64,000 bases of DNA from Vitellaria paradoxa (lineage: Eukaryota > Streptophyta > Magnoliopsida > Ericales > Sapotaceae): positions 41,742,663 through 41,806,662 of the forward strand of contig CM034239.1 of the NCBI GenBank assembly GCA_019916065.1, written 5' to 3'. The position numbers and the translations under genes are program-made. Of this stretch, positions 23,360-36,614 are shown piece by piece; positions within the stretch are counted from its first letter, which is position 1, and every line of letters begins with the position of its first letter. The notes beneath the pieces were generated by a model that worked only from the letters and a program-made list of their open reading frames with translations, was not told where the DNA came from and searched no databases.

Positions 23360-24180
23360 TATATTTGGATGGCAAGGATCAGAGAGACAGAATGGAACCC
23401 CTTTGCTAGCTGATGTGAAATCTAAAAGAAATTAAGTCAAGAAGAGAAGAAAATAGTCAGGGAGAGAAGAACATAAGAGAGAAGATAAAACAACTCTTAA
23501 GTTGTATTTTGTCCAAATATTCAACCATGACAAAACAAAAATATCTCAGCCTTTATATAGGTAAACTAAGAGTCATTTTGTGCAAACCAAGAGAACTCCT
23601 AGGACAGCTATAAATCAGCATGCATAAAAATACATACAAATAAAATGCAATCTATCTTCTAGAACAATTTAGATGATCTATCAATCCTCCCGGACTGGAA
23701 GAAACTCAACCTTGTTGAGTGTCAAACGTGGGTTGTAGCAGTCAATCTCCTATTCACAGATTGAGTGCTTGTCCAACCTTCTTGCGATGCTGATAGATAC
23801 ATGGGAGATAAGGTCTAAAGATGATGTCCCCACAATCCGGTCGGTCAACCCAAGGAACGAAGTAACATTGAATCGTCCCTTCCTTGGTGAAAACAATCTG
23901 ATCATCTAGAATAGCATCAATTTTATCTGTATATGTCGGGTTAAAAGACAATAGTTTAAGAATAATAGAAACATCATTATCAAAAGGAGTAAAAGAGGAA
24001 AAAGGGTCAAATGGGAAAATATAGTGGTCAGAAAAAGCAACTAATCCTCAACAGTAAAGATGGAGCTAAAACCAAACTCTGAAGGTATATCAATGACATG
24101 AGCATTAGGACCAGCTTGCTTCAAAATTTTAAATGGACCAACACAGGTTGAAATTTGGAAGCGGTGCTAGAGTGGTGCTG
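23360..24180 (-). mobile_element. Gypsy (chromovirus-like) 3' remnant
   Basis: Read on the minus strand, about 24150-23750 gives GPFKILKQAGPNAHVIDIP and then DAILDDQIVFTKEGTIQCYF. These resemble the end of gypsy integrase and the chromodomain-like tail, with several frame breaks. A purine-rich tract before tgatagat at 23683 suggests the start of the 3' LTR, running to lower coordinates. The LTR end near 23360 is approximate. No 5' half is present. Confidence 0.65.
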
Positions 24181-24626
24181 TTTCGAACGAATCCAAACCA
24201 TCACAAAATGGCATAACAAAGTTTATAAGCGATGTTACTAGATTTCAGTTGTCTATTGATCTCAAAGTGTAAATTGTGCAAGTGTTGGGCAAATCGCGTC
24301 AGTATCGCCGATGTTAGTCAACTGTAGCTTCGCATCGTTGGTATTTATCAGTTGCTGCCTGCGTCTTTGCATCGCAATCACAATCGCAACCTTGAGGGAC
24401 CCAAAGTTTCGCCAGTTGCTGCTGATGCCTCATTATTGTTGGACTGTCGTAATCACACTTTAACTTTGTTCGCAGGGCGTCCCTCCCCTTCGACACTTTG
24501 ACTTTTTACATATGTTTTGTATTTTTTATTTTTTTGTAAATAGCCTTTTGACTTTTATTTTTAATATTAAAAAATTTTTTTGTAACATGTAATATATTCA
24601 TTACTAAATAGCTGATAAAAAGTTAT
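24181..24626. other. Unassigned DNA between gypsy remnant and SINE
   Basis: 24290-24500 is moderately G/C-rich with repeated gttgctg and gcatcg words. I could not place it; it may be degraded retroelement sequence. Confidence 0.35.
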
Positions 24627-24643
24627 AACTATTTTTACTAAAA

Positions 24644-24684
24644 TAATAACAACAACATAAGCCTTATCCCACTAAGTGGGTGGG
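24644..24684 (-). mobile_element. 41-bp Au-like SINE 3' end with perfect target duplication
   Basis: On the minus strand it reads cccacttagtgggataag followed by a gttgttgtt-type tail, the 3' end of Au-family plant SINEs. It is flanked by an exact 17-bp duplication, aactatttttactaaaa (24627-24643 and 24685-24701). This is a heavily 5'-truncated retroposition product. Confidence 0.75.
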
Positions 24685-24955
24685 AACTATTTTTACTAAA
24701 ACAAATTATGAAAATATAAATTTGTAATGTTCATTATTTACTATATGTAGAGAGTTTCAAAAAGAAAAAAAAAAAAACTATATGTAGACTTATTATATTC
24801 ATTATTAAATGGCTAATCCCCGGAATAATCTGATTTTCCCTCCGCAGCGATAAGGGGAAAAAAGATTGAGTGCTTTAATTCCTATTTCAAAAATAGATAA
24901 TTTTGTATCTAAATTGTTTCTTGAACCTCTATCACGCTTATGGCAGGTTGAGGAA

Positions 24956-25088
24956 CTGCAAAAGAAAAAATCGCAAAATCTGATCCAATTTATCCAAGAA
25001 ATACGGAGTTAAAGGTACAATCCTGCAAAAGAAAAAATCGTAAAATCTGATCCAATTTATCCAAGAAATACAGAGTCAAAGTACATTC
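24956..25088. repeat. Two-copy 67-bp tandem duplication
   Basis: Two units starting ctgcaaaagaaaaaatcg, at 24956 and 25023, with only a few differences. It lies downstream of the minus-strand coiled-coil gene, possibly in or near its 3' UTR. Confidence 0.8.
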
Positions 25089-25382
25089 CTGACAAATTGA
25101 ACCAAAAGATTAGAATTGGAATCATCCTCAAACAAACTTAGAAACCCAAAGTTCTGCATCTACTGTAAGATTAAACAGTCCGGTAGAAGACAGGTAACTG
25201 ATAGCAAACCTTAAAATACAAACTGTTCTACTATTACTAATAGACCTGCAGTTTTTCAGACCAAATGTAAATCAGACATAGCACCTTAAGGTTTCCCAGT
25301 CCAAATCAGAAACAGCTCCCTTAAAATAAACCCAAGTTGTGGCTAAAAATCGGACTCATCTGTTTCCTCTCCACTCTCTTGT

Positions 25383-27586
25383 TTATCTTCTTCCAACTTG
25401 GGTCCGGATTCCCTGAAATCTCTTTTCTGCAACCTCCAAATCCTCTGCTGCTTCTTCATACTTGTCTGCAACTTCTTCCACTTCTGATTTTTTATCCACT
25501 ATGTCAGCTTTGTCACCTTCCTCTGATTGTCCAAGTTCATCTGGTTTCGGTTCACTCTGATCGACACGAGCAGTTTCGCTGGCCTCCGTCTCGACAGTTT
25601 TATTCACCTGCATTTCATCCAATCCTTGAAAACTTTTTTCAATTTCGTTGTTTACTTCCACATTCCCACTAGACTGATCATTTTTCAGCTCAGAATTTCC
25701 ACCTTGTAGATGATCATCGCTGTGTACTTCTAGCTCTTCACTTCCCTCGCCTGATTCACCTTCACTTTTCAAACCCATGTGGCGACCACCTCCGTGCCTG
25801 CCCAATTTTAGCTGTTCATCGTGTGTAAGTCTTCTCTTGTACCTTCCGCTTTGCAGTGCATCTTGGTGATTTTCTGCATTCATGCTAATCCAATTCCTCC
25901 TGTTTCTGGCAATCAATCTCCACCTTTTCTCCCTTGAATTACTCGAGTTGCCATGTTTGCCCTGCACTCTGTAACCTGCACTGGCTCGTGATCCATCCAG
26001 ATTTTTTTCCAACTTCATTCCACCTCTATGCTCCATCCCCAGTTGCTGGACCTTCCCACCAATCCCAGCTACACTGTTTTCTTCAACATCCACTGCATTG
26101 ATATCACTATATCCATCTCTAGTTTTCGAAACATCCCCATTGTTAACAATAGTCTCATTTGCAGTTGCGTTATTCTTCTCCCCTTTCATCCCAACTTTTT
26201 CCCCATTTTTTGAATCTTTCACTTTCTTAGCTTGGACTTCGTCGTCGGGGATCTTTTCACCTCCACTACTCCCATCTCCTTTTACTCCATCCCGTGAACG
26301 CTCAAGCTTCAGTGAATGTTCACCGGTCGTATCCCCATCCTGTGTTGAATTATCTCCATCTCGATGGGCATTTGATTCATTTAGACTTTCATCGTCGGCA
26401 CCTCTACTAGAATTTCCAAAATCTCCATGTCTAGTGGAATCGCGAGTTAATCCCCCAAGTCCTTCGTCAGTTGAATTCACAGCTAGGCTGGACAGGTCAT
26501 CCGTACTCGCTGACCCCACTTTAATCTGGAGCTTCAAATTCTCAATTTCAGCTTCCTTCTGCTTCAGTGTTTCCTTCAGAGCTGCTACTTGAGAATTTTC
26601 TTGGTTTGTTTCCGAGTCTTTCTCTTGCAGCAATTTGATCTCATTCTGCTTCTCCTCGAGCTCAGACTCCGTAATTCTCTGTTCATCTTTTAGGGAAGAT
26701 ATTGTAGACTGCATCTTCAATATGCGATCGTGAAGGTCTGCATTTTGCGTCTGGAGGAAGTATATCTTTGCATTCATCTCTTCAAATTTCCCTTTTGCTT
26801 CTTTGCTGTATTCTATTTCCTTCTGCAAATTGAAACAGAAGATATTGCAGTTTCTAAGTCATTTTTCTGCGCATAATTTTCTCGAAATATTTGTTGAAAA
26901 ATTTTGAGAATTGGTTTTTTCGGTGATAAGAGATATCATCAGTTCTCACACGATTGGCCAAGCCTGTGGTAATATTTAATTTATAGAAATGAACATAATT
27001 CCAGGATAATTAGCCTTCTGGGAGATCACTGCTTGTGTGAAACATATCAAACAGCAGGCACAGCTAGCTTTTCAACGGAAGTTTTTAAGGTTTAGCTAGC
27101 TCTGGAAAAATGGAGGGCTGATTCTTTCTTTCTGGCAATTAAGCATGGATTTTCTGGCCAACCAAACACTATGGATGAGAAAAATGGATTTGTACACGTC
27201 AGTTAAGCAATTTTAAGTAATTTATAATGAATTTTCTTTTTTTTTTTTTTCATTTTTCAAAATCTAAAATGGGAACCCTGTCTATATGGCCACAGTTTTA
27301 GCGCATCAAAACAGGGTAATTGATCTAGAAGGTTGTAAAATGTACAATATATATATAGAGAGAGAGAGAGAGGGGGGGGTGGAGAGACCTGCAAGAGGAG
27401 TTGAAGAGAGAAGAGTTCGTGGTCTTTCTCCTTGATAAGGAGGTTGAAGAGACGCCTCTCCCTGAACTTGTGAAGGAGCATCACTCCTATTATTGCAGCC
27501 CCAAAAGCCATAAACAGCATCACCCCGTATTTTCTCCCTCTGTTCCCATTCCCATTCTGACCTTTCATTGATCCCCCCATCGCCAT
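25383..27586 (-). CDS. Membrane-anchored coiled-coil protein, plant-specific, function unknown
   Basis: Two exons on the minus strand, 27586-27389 and 26822-25383, joined in phase 0 (LQLLLQ then KEIEYSK), for 545 residues. Residues about 21-39 are a single membrane segment (GVMLFMAFGAAIIGVMLLH) followed by basic KFRERR. Residues about 45-165 have heptad-rich coiled-coil character (FEEMNAKIYFLQTQNADLHD). The remainder is acidic and low in complexity, with many Ser/Asp/Glu/Gly. I recall similar proteins annotated only as uncharacterised or myosin-like in plants. The frame ends VGRR, but a different frame across the end continues to an acidic tail. A CT-rich leader and a TATA-like ataaatatag (about 27700) lie upstream. 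Confidence 0.8.
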
Positions 27587-28966
27587 TCAAACTGTCTGTC
27601 TCTCTCTCTATCTCTCTCTCTCTCTCTTTCTCTCTTTACTAGGTGAACTGAAATGAATAGGAAGAAAGGATAGAAGTGGTGATCTCTCTGTGTCTGTCTC
27701 TATATTTATGTTGTCTCACAACTTCCTTGTTGCTTGTCATCCAAAAGAGTTCTCCAAACTGCGCCTCCCCTTCTCTCTCTTTCTCTCACACACACACACA
27801 CACACATGCATAAAGAGAACATTAGCCGGCGGAGTTAACAAGGGTTGAAGAAGCATGGGAATTGTGTCCAGCGTTTTTTCTGGATGACTTTTCGCATTTC
27901 TGTATTAATACAGCTAGATAAATCTAGCTTCTTGTTGTCAGGGTGAGTGTTTTTTTTTTTTTTTTAATATTTGTAAGGATAAATAAAAAGGTAAACTTAC
28001 CCACAAAAGCTTAATTTACAGTAATCAAACATGTGTAAAATAATAACTTATTTATCTGAATCTGAAATGAAAAAGGGGCCAATGATTAAAAACTGGTTCG
28101 GCTAACCCACAGGTGGCCTGCATGCATTGCCGCCACTCTGCACCAATGCATTGATTTAATGCTGCCCCATCCTACCAAATTACCAAATCTTCCCTCAGGC
28201 TAGCTTAGTAAATTCGATCACATTTGTTTTGGGTTGTATTAAACTTAACTCCTTTTATCATTTGAGTAATTAAACTTAACACCTCGCAACATTTAAAAAT
28301 TACACTTATTTTTTTTTATTGTGAAATGATATTAACAATGACCCATTTTCATTAAATTAGTCGTTAAAATTTAACAGAAAATGTCAAAATAACTAAAACT
28401 TTAGGTTTTTTTCTATTTTATCACACTCTCTCTCACACATTTTTGTCAATTTTCTTTACAAAAAAATTTCCAAAAATTCTTTTTACAAATTTTTTCTATA
28501 TTATAATGTTTATGTTTTCTTATTTGTTTATTTAATTTTTTTTCCATAAAATTATAGAAAGATCTCCTTTAAAGAGAAGCCAGAATAATTAATTAGCTAA
28601 TTGATTAATTGAAGTAAATAGTTCCACGACAAAATATTTTCCTACTCAACAATGAGGAAAAAGGAGACCAAAACAGTACAAAACAACGAATGTATGATTA
28701 GAGTTTATAGTCCAACTTGCTAAAGGAACTTCGCGTTTTTTAAGGCGTAAGGAAGATTATGTCGTTTATGCCTATGAATGAGAAAGAGAGAGAGAGAGAG
28801 AGATTCCGGAGGCTTAACAGCGTCAACACATATATGGGCTTGAGTGTGATCCGTGTAACGAATGAAACAAGTATCTGAATGTTAAAAAGAATTGAAGTAA
28901 AAGGGTTGTAAACTTGCGATTATACGTTTTGATTGTATAGACCTTGCAAAAAGTGGACGTGACTTA
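27587..28966. other. Leader and promoter of the coiled-coil gene, then intergenic DNA
   Basis: (CT)n at about 27598-27635 and (CA)n at about 27787-27806 lie in the leader and promoter. 28240-28440 has aattacacttattttt-type and cttaacacctcgcaac wording like one end of a long-TIR element. (GA)n occurs near 28780-28802. No gene seen. Confidence 0.45.
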
Positions 28967-29134
28967 GGGTGTGTTTGAAGTTGTATAAAAGTATATAAAA
29001 TAAAATAAAATTGTAAAAGTAAATGTCTCGTAATTCGTGCAGTGAGTAAAAAATTTAAATTTTACTGTCTCGTAATTCATGTTTATAGAGATTTATAAGA
29101 TTTTATTTTATTTTGTATAACTCCAAACGGAGCC
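28967..29134. repeat. Tourist-like MITE, family B
   Basis: A 168-bp unit from gggtgtgtttgaagttgta to ctccaaacggagcc, bounded by TTA at 28964-28966 and 29135-29137. The inner arms are also inverted (tataaaataaaataaaat against attttattttatttt). A degenerate relative lies at 52205-52370. Confidence 0.8.
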
Positions 29135-31029
29135 TTAGTCTTCATTCACCTCTTTTCGTGGGTTCAACCGAACATGTATATTTTTAATTATTATATACCA
29201 TATATGTATACTTTAATTTTGTGTTTTTTAAATCTCATTTACCCAACTTTACGAAAGAAACATTTTTTTATTTACTTTTTATTTTTTATAAAATATATAT
29301 ATATAAAGAAAAATGTCTTTACTATATTTTTTCTTTCCAAGAAAATATTATTAAAATGATGTTGACTGGCGACATTTTACAATAAATATATATATTTTAT
29401 TAATTTTTTTTAAAGTGATAGACACGTTATTTTAGTTAAAATTTATGATTTGGTAACATTACTCGATTTTAAAATACTTTAAATATATATATATATTTTA
29501 AATTAACGTGGACATGAAAATGGGTTCCACTCCTCTCCAGGTTCTTAATTAGAATTAAGCATGGAATAACCATTAATTTGGTAATGAAAGCTTAGTAGAA
29601 AATGCAAATAAAGCCAAAAAAATGTTTAAAAGATACTAATATCTTGGCCAAGTTTGAGGCTAGGGCAAAATTCTATATTTATCCGAACAACTGCTCGCCT
29701 CACCTTAACAAGTTCATGATTTTTTTTTTTTTTTTTTGTCATAAATTCTTTTCTATGAACTAAAGGAAGAAAATAAAATAAAAAATCAATTACTGGCCCA
29801 AAGTCGGAGGCAGGGTCCCCAACACCTCCTCTAACCGAGAAAAAGAAACCCCTGTCGACGAAGGCTTGAGGGAGGGATTCGACAATGGCTTAGCCTCAAG
29901 AGAAGCAAAATTACGTCAATCAATGAAGGATCAGGGTTTTTACGGAGTCTATATCAATATCTGCAACTCTACAATCCGACCTTACCCGACTGCTTTTACA
30001 TTTAGGTACCGGGGAAAAAAAAAAAAAATTCACACAATGACCGATTTGCCTCGAATTTACCCCCATGTTCTGATCGATTTATTTCTCCTCTTCTGAACGT
30101 TGAATTGGAGTGGAGTGGGAATCTAAAGGCTTCATCAGATGTGAAGAAGAATATTGAGTTCTGAAGGCGGCTGTATCAGTTCATTATACATGAATTATAG
30201 CTTATATTTTTGGTGATTATATATAATATTCGTTTATAATGACTGTATATTTGTTTTGATTTGATGGGTTAATTTGTATTGCCTAGCTATTATCTGGATT
30301 GCAGCTGTTCTGCTTAGCTCAATTAAGCTTGCTTGTTTGTGTGTGTATAGCTCTTTCCTTTTCAGGGACTTATGATGGTGTCTAATACTTTCTAGTTTAA
30401 ATTATTTTTCAACTAGTTAATTGGTTGGATGGTTACGATTCTTCTTCAGAAGGTTAAATGCTTCATCTGGCTGTTGGGAAAATGTTGAACATGAAGAGTG
30501 GATCAATTCTTTTGGGCTGTAGAAATAAGAAATAACATAATTCAGCTGATCCTAAAACAAATATCCGACTTTTTCTAGCGGAGATTTCAGAGAAACAGAG
30601 GATATGTTGTAGTAATTCGCACTGGATGCACGTTCAAAAGAAATGACCACTCTTAAAAATGCTTTGATCTAATTTTGTTGGCCACTTTTGAGTTATGCTT
30701 GCAACTCTGCAAATTCCTCTAGTTTTGTTTTATCTTGTGTGGATACAATTTAACTTTGGATATTATTCTAATTGGTTCTTTGTGTGAACTTTACTTGCGA
30801 TTGTTGGAAGACTCAACTGACGGGCTATGCTTTTCAGGATAAGGGCATTCTGCATCCCATCCAGTGATTTTGATCAATTAATCAGCTAGTATTTACCATC
30901 AGCCCATTTTGTGGGTAGGAAAGCCTGGGGTCCTGGAAAATTTGTGGCCTCAAGTGTTCCTTAAGGTGATATTCTATCTCATCTGTCCATATTTTCTACA
31001 GTTTATGAAGTGCAGTGGAGATAAGGAGA
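29135..31029 (+). other. Intergenic DNA and probable leader of the first formiminotransferase-like gene
   Basis: 29800-30120 is less A/T-rich and could include a 5' UTR exon. A pyrimidine-rich ttttctacag ending about 31000 would fit an intron acceptor just before the ATG at 31030. The leader intron is inferred only from these signals. Confidence 0.4.
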
Positions 31030-32679
31030 ATGTTGAAGTTGATGCTTGCTTGCTGTAAAGTCTACATATCTGAAAGCCGAAATAAAGTTGCTCTTGATTC
31101 AATTGAACGAGCTGCCAAGCAATGCCCACAAACTTCCATTATCAATAAGTTTGAAGATGAGACTTACAATAGAGTCGGTTACACCCTTGTCTCCAAGTTG
31201 CCAGAAGAACCGTCTTCAGGCTTGTGTCCTTTAAAGACCACTGTGTTTGCCATGGTTAAAACTGCTTTTGAAGCTGTTGATCTCAATTTACACTGTGGAA
31301 GCCATCCTCGGCTTGGAGTTGTGGACCATGTTTGTTTTCATCCCTTAGGCAGTACTTCTCTCGATCAGACAGCTATGACTGCAAAGTCTTTAGCAGCTGA
31401 TATTGGCTCGACACTACAAGGTTTGTGCCCTTGGAATGACATTTGGATTGATTTTTGAAATATGACATTGTGAAACTTGGTTGCCTGAGTTCTTTTAGTG
31501 GATTTGTGATTTTGAAAATTTAGCCATAGCATTCATAGACAACTCTTCTATCAGAAGGATCTGATGGAAGGTGTCATCAACCAGCCAGAGAAGTAAAAAT
31601 CTATATTTCATGCCTGTGCATATAATCAGTTTCTTCCACTCACCCTCCCCTACCCCCACAGGGGATGGGGATGTGCTGTTGACTATAATAAGTAAAGTAG
31701 TCAAGAACAAGCCATTTTACCTCATTAGAAGTGATGTAGAATGTTAATTCATGCTTTTTCTTGTTTTTTGATAATCCACTTACTAATGCAATGAACAAAA
31801 CTTACATGTAGATTCCTACAGTGAATGAGTTGAATGGATTGGTCCATTGTGTTTTTCACTTAAATATAGGTTTTTTTTCAATGTGTATCACTCCAATATT
31901 TTTTAATGAATGGCATAAATCCTATTTTAGTTTTGCTATTGTAGTAGGGATATCATAATATCTCTTAGTGAAATTTATTGATGCAGAGTCATGTGTATCC
32001 AAATGCCACCTTGTGAAAAAATGCGTGTGAATGCATATCTATGTGATAATGAGACTGGAATTGAGAATTTGTTTCATTGCAAATGTTCTCTTTCTTTGCC
32101 CTTTTGACTTCACATTTTTGCATTGCTAATGATATTAAAGACGTCATGCATGCAGTTCCAAGTTTCTTATATGGAGCAGCTCACAGGGAGGGAAGAACAC
32201 TTGATTCAATTAGAAGAGAACTGGGATACTTCAAGCCTAATTTCAGTGGAAATCAATGGGCAGGGGGCCCAAAATCTGAGTCCTTGCCATTGAAGCCAGA
32301 TGAAGGTCCATCTCATGCCATTCAAAGAAAGGGTGTTGTGGTAATTGGAGCAACTCCGTGGGTCGACAACTACAATGTTCCAGTCTTCTCTACTGATATT
32401 GCTGCCGTTCGTAGAATTGCAAAGAAGGTAAGCGGAAGAGGTGGTGGAATTCCATCCGTGCAAGCCATGGCACTCGCTCACGGTGAAGATGTCATTGAGG
32501 TTGCTTGTAACTTGTTGGAACCAATTAGGGTTAGAGGTGATTCAGTCCAGCTTGAAATTGAGAGGCTTGCAGGGGAAGAGGGTATGCCTGTGGGGAAGGG
32601 ATATTATACTGATTTGTCTCAGGAAAAAATAATTGAAAGTTACTTAAACTTGGATTCTCACCGTGAACAAATAGATTAG
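31030..32679 (+). CDS. Formiminotransferase-like protein, copy 1
   Basis: Two exons, 31030-31420 and 32156-32679, join inside a Val codon (G|TT) for 304 residues. It resembles the formiminotransferase part of FTCD, which moves a formimino group from formiminoglutamate to tetrahydrofolate. Plant proteins lack the cyclodeaminase half, as here. The conserved HPRLGVVD block carries His92, at the position of the catalytic His of the animal enzyme (recalled). Other conserved blocks are FLYGAAH, LDSIRRELGYFKPN and NVPVFSTD. The plant substrate is uncertain. Intron position and phase are identical in copy 2 at 43135. Exons are moderately A/T-rich, unlike copy 2. Confidence 0.92.
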
Positions 32680-33550
32680 AGAAGCAGTTCTTTGAGTGAA
32701 CTCTGCAAAGATATTTATTCTATTGAGAGATGTATATCAAACCTTAGAATTTTAGTTGTTCTCCATATCATTCGGTCTTCTTCTCCTTTAATTTAATTTC
32801 ATGATCTTAAGTGCCATTTGAAATGTTATACAATTTTGTGTCTGTTGTGAAATAGTAAATGCTGTCTTCTAGTTTTGGATCAAGTGCTAGAATAAAATGC
32901 ACCAATCACTCTTTTAATTATCACAAATTCCACTTTAATACCTGCATATTCTTAATTGAACCACTTTATTGTTTGTATATTTAATCTATTTTAATATTTT
33001 ATTTAATTCATATATACGAGTCATCATTATATGTTTAAAAATTAAAAATAAAACAAATTATATTTTAATGATGTTAAATATGCAATCGAGTTATATGATG
33101 ATAAAGATGAATTATTAATGATAATATGACACATTTAAAATAAATTTTGTTAAAAAAATTAATATAAGGATATTTTTAATTACTCAAAAATATATTACTT
33201 TTTTTGTTATTTGTTGAGTAACAATGTTTTTAAAGGTCAAGCAATTGTCCTATGGAATTAGATAAAGTGAAATAATATTATAATTTCATGGGTTAATAAT
33301 TAAAATTTAATTTTTTTAATTTTAATAATTAAGTAATATCAAATTTAATATTCTCTTTTTCTTTTGTATTTAAAAATAAAATAATTTAATCAATATTAGA
33401 GTCTTTTATGTTTATTTTTGGAACGAGTTTTTATAAAATATATGTTATTTTCGTATATATCTTTATAAGTTATTCGTATTAACATATTATTTGTTCAACT
33501 TAAAGTACATAACATGAAAAATTTGGAACCTTGCATTGTTTTTGATTAAT

Positions 33551-33581
<31 letters not shown>

Positions 33582-34447
33582 CAAAGATACAAACATGCTA
33601 TGATACAAAATATATATATATATGTACGCATATAACAGACGTATATATACCATTGGATAAGGTCTACCAAGATATTGCTATCTTTTATGGCTGAACTTTC
33701 GTTTTTAGTCCCTGTCAAGTCATTATTGGAAACGGTGAGCGTTTCGCCGGACCGATCAATTATTTGTCGTTCTTCCTTGGATTTATTCAAAAACCCATTT
33801 ATTTATTTTTATTTTTTCACTGGTTCCTGATTCGGCTAATATATTCCCATTCCTCCAGGTGGATCCACATCATCAAGTCATTATTTAATTAATCTTGTGG
33901 AAGTTGCACAATCGGTGAACATTTTATGCTTTATTTGCTAGGTTCGAGAACGTTAGTCTCTCTCTCCTCTTTATTTATTTATTTATTTTTTTTTTTTGGA
34001 GTTTGAAAATAATTTTGAATCCCTGAAATTATGTGAGTTGGGTTTGGAATTGTGGACATTGGCACGATTTGAGGTATTAGAAAATACTTTTTATATATTT
34101 TATTTTATTTTTATAAAGAATTAAGTTTTATATTAAATCATTAAAAAATATTTATTTTACTATTAAACTACTTACTTTTATAAATTTTTACTGTATTTTA
34201 TTTAAAACTATAATTTAAATTTTTTTTACAAAACTGTAGATCAGTCCGTCACCTTTTTTTTCTCTTGTAAAATTTTTATTTGGAAGTCATTGTATTACTT
34301 ATTACATTTCTTCAATTGTCACTAATTTTGACGGTAGATTAAAAAAAAAAAGCACTTGCCATTTTTTTGGGGGTTATTTGGGTACTTGACAAGTATGTTT
34401 AAGGCCAATACTCTTTTCATGTTTATATATATTTATTAATAAATTAA
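32680..34447. other. 3' flank and intergenic DNA
   Basis: A/T-rich with (GA)n-G7 at about 33551-33580. A minus-strand 96-codon frame (33500-33790) shows no recognisable family; its C-terminal half is microsatellite-derived, so it is not called. Confidence 0.5.
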
Positions 34448-34790
34448 GATGCCATTTAGAATTATAAAAATTGAGATAAAATGTAATTTGAGTTTTTTTT
34501 TTTTTTTTGGTGTTTAGAGTATAATTAATAAACCACAAAAGATAGAGATAAAAAGTGAAAATTTCAAATAAACTTTAAACGTTCCATTCGAACGGTTTTT
34601 GCACACTTTTTTGATTTTTATGTCAAAACTTTTTAAAATTTGTAAAGATTTTATTGAAATTTATAAAAATTTATTAAGATTTGTAAAAATTTTATAGAGA
34701 TTTACGTAGTTAGAAGTGAAAAGAATTTTGTAGAAATTTTTTAGAGAATTGTGAAGATTTTCTGCGCTTTTTAATACTTCAAACAGGTCC
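34448..34790. repeat. Tourist-like MITE, family D
   Basis: Runs from gatgccatttaga to cttcaaacaggtcc, with TAA on both sides (34445-34447, 34791-34793). The interior has repeated aaatttgtaaagattt-like words. Relatives lie at 36163-36611 and 42419-42743. Confidence 0.7.
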
Positions 34791-36162
34791 TAAATATTTG
34801 ATAATTCACTTGTGTATAAAATTCTTTAATGACTAATTTATGTTTATTTTAAAAGGTAAATTAATAAATTTGAATATATTTTTTTAATTCAATAAATAAA
34901 TCAGTCAAACTCAAGTAATTAAAAGTAAATTTAGTCAAAAAAATATTCATGAACATACATATTTATTTATCATTCATGAGTATACTTATTTATAACTCGG
35001 GATCATACTTGTTTAAGTGCTCTAAACATATTTACAATTATATTAGCTAAGATTGCTTATAAGGTTAATGAATTATCTTTTCTTATTAATAAGTTAAATT
35101 AGTTATCAGCTATTTTTTAATTTACAACTTGTTCATAAAATTAAAGAAACTTATTAAGTTTAATATTTGTTGAGTTTACTCCTTAGTAGACTCATAAAAC
35201 AAGCTTGATTACATGCTCAGTCTCATATTCATAATTTGTTCAAGTTAGAATTCGCTAATAAACATAAGTTTAAACATAATATTTCAAGCTCATTCAAAAC
35301 TCGAACCAAACTCGAACTCGTTAATAAACTTAACAAATAAATCTGAACATGTTAATATTCAGTTTAATCGAACCTATTTTGTTTGCAGTTTAGATGAAAC
35401 CCATTTAAAATTGGAGTTAATTGCATGATCAACCCTTAACTTATTACTTTATGCTCTCAATTAAAATGCAATACACATTGGCAATGTAACTTATCAATTT
35501 GTAATAATATGACTTTTTCTTGCACTTATATTTGTAATTTTAATTTAATTTAATCAACAAATATGGGCATGAAGTCAGGAATGTGTCTGATACTAAAATA
35601 GACACTCTAAAAATTTATTAGGATAAAGTAGCATCATAAAAAACTTCCAAGGTAATTTTAGTTCAATTAGACTTTTTAAAATATTTTTGTCAATTAAAAT
35701 TTTATTCCATAATAAATTACACTATTTAACCCTTCATCATTTGAATAAATAAATATAATTATTTTTAACATTTAAAATTTAAACACGCTTTACTTCGTAA
35801 TGTTTATAACAAATCAATAAATAAGTTCTCAATACTTAATGAAAGACGTTAAAATGACTTATAATTTTAAGTGATATTTTAGGCTTGATTTGAAAAGAAA
35901 AAGTTAAGAGTTATTTTTTTAATTATTTTGGTAATTTTTTTAATTGCTATTTAAAAAATTAACTTTATAACTTTTTTATTCATTTAACATAGAATTACCT
36001 AATGAAATTTAAAAAAAAAAATCCCATAGAATAAGATGATAATTTTAATCATTTTACAGCTACCACCGCTGCAAGACGTTGCTCCTGCTGCACCTCCGAC
36101 CATGGAAAAGGTTCTCATACTGAAGTTTAATGGAAGTATCGTAACTCTCAGGGTTACACTAA
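34791..36162. other. A/T-rich intergenic DNA with degenerate repeat wording
   Basis: About 34970-35390 holds repeated aactcgaac, aataaac and cttattaa words typical of old hAT-type repeats. About 35700-35880 resembles one arm of a long-TIR element. No gene seen. Confidence 0.4.
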
Positions 36163-36611
36163 GGGTCCGTTTGATGTGACAAAAGACGATGAAAAATAGT
36201 AAAATATGATTTAAGAAAATTTTTGATATTTGACATACAGCAATCAAATTACGATTTTTAGAGGTAGATAGTGAAATTTTTTAACTTTTGTTTAGTTTTT
36301 TTGGATAGAGAAATCGTTTGAAACGATTTTTTAATTCTGTCAAGACAGTTTTAAATTAGAATTTATTAAAAATGGTTTAAAAGTTTTAGAATTTGTAGAA
36401 AAGTTATCGGAATTTATGAAATAGTTTTGGGATTTGTAAAAAATTTATTGGGATTTGTAAAAATTTGTTGAAATTTGTAAATATATATAAATTTATAAAA
36501 ATTTTACGAAGTACGAGAAGTACAAAATGTATTAGAGAATTTTAAAAATTTTCAGATATTTTTCTAAATTTTTAGTGTTTTTCACTATTTGTTAAAGCGC
36601 CAAATAGACTC
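36163..36611. repeat. Tourist-like MITE, family D, abutting a family E copy
   Basis: Starts gggtccgtttgatg and ends gccaaatagactc, flanked by TAA at 36160-36162 and 36612-36614. It contains at least three copies of gggatttgtaaaaa-type words around 36430-36475. Confidence 0.72.
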
Positions 36612-36614
36612 TAA

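Noticed and set aside
26098..26592. 164-codon plus-strand frame
   Set aside because: Antisense shadow of the Ser/Asp-rich part of the coiled-coil gene; composition is that of the mirrored codons.
33500..33790. 96-codon minus-strand frame as a gene
   Set aside because: The C-terminal half derives from a (GA)n microsatellite and A/T-rich DNA; no family recognised.
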